The notes beneath the pieces were generated by a model, which saw only the letters and a list, made by a program, of their open reading frames with translations, ran no database searches and was not told the origin of the DNA. From Candidatus Nitrosopolaris nunavutensis (lineage in GTDB: Archaea; Thermoproteota; Nitrososphaeria; Nitrososphaerales; Nitrososphaeraceae), in assembly GCA_002501855.1 (NCBI GenBank), contig DAOM01000036.1, positions 1 to 6,868 of the forward strand: a stretch of 6,868 nucleotides of DNA. The letters are read 5' to 3'. Shown here one piece after another: positions 5,554-6,868 of this stretch; within the stretch, counting starts at the first letter, position 1; each line of letters starts with the position of its first letter. The position numbers and the translations under genes were made by a program.

Positions 5554-6000
5554 TTACGTGACATACCTATTGTTACTACTTAATGCAATAGCTCCACCGA
5601 TTATTCCAAGTATCGATCCTAATATGGCAAGTCCCATTCCCGCAAGACCTAATACAGAAAAAACCAATACAACTATTCCCCATATGGTTGCTTCATGTGA
5701 CCTTATGTTCATCATAATAGCGCCAATGATGACCATTATTCCTGAAATCATTGGTATAAGAAAGAAGGAAGCAGAGAACCACCCTCCCATAAATCCTGGT
5801 CCAAACCACATGATCTCCAAGCCTCTTGCTCCTCCCATCATCATGCCGCCCATCATACCTGGCGTCTGATAAGAATAATTTGCAAAGAACAATAACGGGA
5901 TAATGCTACCAAACAAAATTATTATTCCTCCTGCTAATGACAAAAGAATTGCCGATGACGATAAAGGTGATCGTCTTGTCGCCTCTATATTTGACTTCAT
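5554..6000 (-). CDS. Four-helix membrane protein with Met/Gly-rich loop
   Basis: This 148-residue integral membrane protein has an N-terminal polar stretch (1-15) and hydrophobic segments at about 17-40, 72-97, 105-122 and 122-141, giving three to four helices. Between the first and second lies a loop rich in Met and Gly (PGMMGGMMMGGARGLEIMWF, residues 47-66) followed by GPGFMGGWF. The ending is a short polar tail, SSNNRYVT. No catalytic motif is visible and I do not recognise a named family. Met-rich loops can bind Cu(I), but without His or Cys clusters this is only a suggestion. The ATG at 6000 is preceded by AGGTGG 13 nt upstream, one of the few Shine-Dalgarno-like sites in the window, and by an A+T-rich box near 6035-6047. 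Confidence 0.75.
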   Translation of the reverse strand: MKSNIEATRRSPLSSSAILLSLAGGIIILFGSIIPLLFFANYSYQTPGMMGGMMMGGARGLEIMWFGPGFMGGWFSASFFLIPMISGIMVIIGAIMMNIRSHEATIWGIVVLVFSVLGLAGMGLAILGSILGIIGGAIALSSNNRYVT

Positions 6001-6013
6001 TATTATTACTTTT

Positions 6014-6035
6014 CCACCTTGTTTAGGTGGTTTTT
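6014..6035 (+). terminator. Hairpin with T tail, or operator of membrane-protein gene
   Basis: CCACCT-TGTTT-AGGTGG is a perfect six-base-pair stem followed by five T on the plus strand, the form of an intrinsic terminator, though no plus-strand gene precedes it. On the minus strand the same palindrome lies in the leader of the membrane-protein gene, its AGGTGG half serving as the apparent ribosome binding site, so the hairpin could hide that site. Confidence 0.35.
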
Positions 6036-6110
6036 ACTATTTAATGACTGAGAATGCCATGTAATGCAGTGCAACGAAACGGCTGAACTCTTTAATTAAC
6101 TATTCACTGC

Positions 6111-6182
6111 TTATTGTAATATCTTCTTTAAACTCGCAATCAATTTGTCGATATCATCTTCATTCTTATAGAAAAAAAGCAT
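6111..6182 (-). pseudogene. Cysteine desulfurase C-terminal remnant
   Basis: This 24-codon minus-strand frame ends at TAA (6111-6113) and encodes LFFYKNEDDIDKLIASLKKI followed by LQ. It closely follows the C-terminal signature of class V aminotransferase-fold cysteine desulfurases (SufS/NifS: HFYNTEEDIDxLVEALKKI). Nothing upstream (6183 onward) continues the protein; that DNA is the promoter of the plus-strand DsrE gene, so the body of the gene has been deleted. Cysteine desulfurases supply persulfide sulfur to TusA, whose gene starts 0.5 kb away, so the neighbourhood may once have encoded a fuller sulfur relay. Resemblance over about 20 residues only. Confidence 0.5.
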
Positions 6183-6200
6183 CAAAAATATAACAAAACA

Positions 6201-6210
6201 CTTTTTAAAG
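6201..6210 (+). promoter_or_regulatory. TATA box of DsrE gene
   Basis: CTTTTTAAAG is a typical thaumarchaeal TATA element, centred about 25 nt before the ATG at 6230, giving a leaderless or near-leaderless transcript. AAGAAGGAAT lies between them but is too near the expected transcription start to act reliably as a ribosome binding site. Confidence 0.6.
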
Positions 6211-6229
6211 AAGAAGGAATCTAGAAAGT

Positions 6230-6616
6230 ATGTCAGAAGAACAACAAGAAGTTCATATCGTACTTGTATCCAATGATCCTAATAGAGCATATCCAGCACT
6301 AATACTTGCATTAGGCACTATAACGATGGGAGCGAAGTGCAAGCTATATTGTACAATGAGCGGGTTGGATGTCGTGAAGAGGGGAGGTGCGTCTAAATTA
6401 ACGATGCCAGGTGCGCCTCCATTAGAGAAGTATCTTAAGGATGCCATCGATGCAGGAGTAGAAGTCACTGCTTGTGGACCATCAAAAGAAATGCTTGCTC
6501 AAATGGGTATTACAAAGGATAATTTGGAACAAGGTGTCCAGTTCGAAGATGTTGTAGGATTTCTAAAAGCTGCACTACCCGCAGCAAAAAAGGGTGGTAT
6601 GGTATTATTTATATAA
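6230..6616 (+). CDS. DsrE-family sulfur-carrier protein
   Basis: This intact 128-residue cytoplasmic protein has the DsrE/DsrF-like fold. Order: first strand VHIVLVSNDPNRAYPALILA (8-27), strand and helix with GAKCKLYCTMSGLDVVKRGG (34-53), a PGAPPLEKYLKDAIDAGVEV segment, then VTACGPSKEMLAQMGITKDN (79-98) and a closing helix FEDVVGFLKAALPAAK. Cys82 in ACGPS is at the position of the reactive Cys that carries persulfide or thiosulfonate in DsrE2-type proteins; Cys37 and Cys41 are additional. The family exchanges sulfur with TusA, and a tusA gene starts 32 nt downstream, which supports a relay role. Homologous DsrE-TusA pairs move thiosulfate in Metallosphaera, usually beside hdr genes; no hdr gene is visible here. 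Sulfur donor and acceptor are unknown. Confidence 0.85.
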   Translation: MSEEQQEVHIVLVSNDPNRAYPALILALGTITMGAKCKLYCTMSGLDVVKRGGASKLTMPGAPPLEKYLKDAIDAGVEVTACGPSKEMLAQMGITKDNLEQGVQFEDVVGFLKAALPAAKKGGMVLFI

Positions 6617-6617
6617 A
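6608..6617 (+). promoter_or_regulatory. TATA-like box inside the end of the DsrE gene
   Basis: TTTATATAAA covers the last codons and stop of the DsrE gene, about 37 nt before the tusA ATG. It could give tusA its own start near 6638 in addition to readthrough from the DsrE promoter. Confidence 0.4.
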
Positions 6618-6648
6618 GTAACTAAACACATTATATGAATAGACAGAA

Positions 6649-6868
6649 ATGCTAAAGGATTTAAAAATAGTAATGAACAGATCTTCTATTGATCTATTAA
6701 AAGCTAATGTAGTAAAGTTCGTTGATACGAGAGGTATGGCATGTCCTTATCCATCATTTGAAACGGTAAAGGCTATGAATTCCATCAATCCCGGAGGTGT
6801 TCTTGAGATATTAACAAATAGCGATGAATCAGCTTTTAAATCCATACCGAGTGTCTGCGAAAAGCGTA
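6649..6868 (+). CDS. tusA: TusA-family sulfurtransferase, 3' end cut by window
   Basis: The visible 73 codons encode a TusA-like sulfur carrier with the defining motif TRGMACPYPSFETVKAMNSI (residues 27-46). Cys32 in ACPYP is the persulfide-carrying residue, in place of the more common CPxP spacing ACPLP. The following strand GGVLEILTNSDESAFKSIPS is the expected fold. A second Cys (70) lies in the next helix, and the remainder, about 10-25 residues, is beyond the window. The first 22 residues are an extension compared with ordinary TusA, so Met9 (6673) could be the true start. It pairs with the DsrE gene upstream; TusA normally accepts sulfur from a cysteine desulfurase or from DsrE-type carriers. 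Confidence 0.85.
   Translation, partial: MLKDLKIVMNRSSIDLLKANVVKFVDTRGMACPYPSFETVKAMNSINPGGVLEILTNSDESAFKSIPSVCEKR

Noticed and set aside
5558..5869. Plus-strand open frame rich in Pro, Ile and Met
   Set aside because: It is the reverse complement of the Met/Gly-rich membrane-protein gene; the composition is a by-product.
6253..6468. Minus-strand open frame within the DsrE gene
   Set aside because: It is a shadow of a clearly homologous intact gene.
1..6868. CRISPR array, tRNA, rRNA or transposase
   Set aside because: No regularly spaced repeats, tRNA cloverleaf, rRNA-like sequence or transposase motif was seen by eye on either strand.

Overview
The window most resembles a group I.1b ammonia-oxidising thaumarchaeon (Nitrososphaera/Nitrosocosmicus type). 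This is inferred from moderate A+T, archaeal TATA-like boxes about 25-30 nt before start codons, scarce Shine-Dalgarno sites, a Nitrososphaeria-style sensor kinase N-terminus and a DsrE-TusA pair. No rRNA, tRNA, CRISPR array or transposase gene was seen. Coding density is low and many loci are broken, as in an accessory region undergoing gene decay.

Layout. Positions 1-609 hold no convincing gene, only coding-like scraps on the minus strand. Positions 610-967 are an isochorismatase-family cysteine hydrolase pseudogene whose centre is deleted. Positions 1059-1184 look like the tail of a DUF3179-type protein. Two VOC (glyoxalase/bleomycin-resistance fold) genes follow on the plus strand. The first (1212-1667) has a one-base deletion that rewrites its C-terminus; the second (1701-2090) is intact and visibly richer in G+C. 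Positions 2406-2804 encode an HxlR-type winged-helix regulator with a palindromic candidate operator (2321-2339) just upstream of its TATA box.

The minus-strand block 2972-4517 is the most informative ruin. A sensor histidine kinase N-terminus (from 4517, frameshifted) and a kinase ATPase C-terminus (2972-3192) are in the same order and orientation. Between them lies a small two-gene module: a 47-residue protein resembling the toxin-neutralising tail of DUF1778/TacA antitoxins, followed in the same frame, after one stop codon, by a truncated TacT-like GNAT acetyltransferase. This looks like a toxin-antitoxin cassette in the remains of a two-component sensor gene.

Positions 4872-5525 (minus) encode an unrecognised protein, perhaps frameshifted near 5100 into a winged-helix-like tail. 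Positions 5554-6000 (minus) encode a four-helix membrane protein with a Met/Gly-rich loop. Positions 6230-6868 (plus) hold an intact DsrE-family gene and the start of tusA, a sulfur-relay pair. Just upstream, 6111-6182 (minus) encodes a peptide closely resembling the C-terminus of a cysteine desulfurase, the enzyme class that feeds sulfur to TusA.
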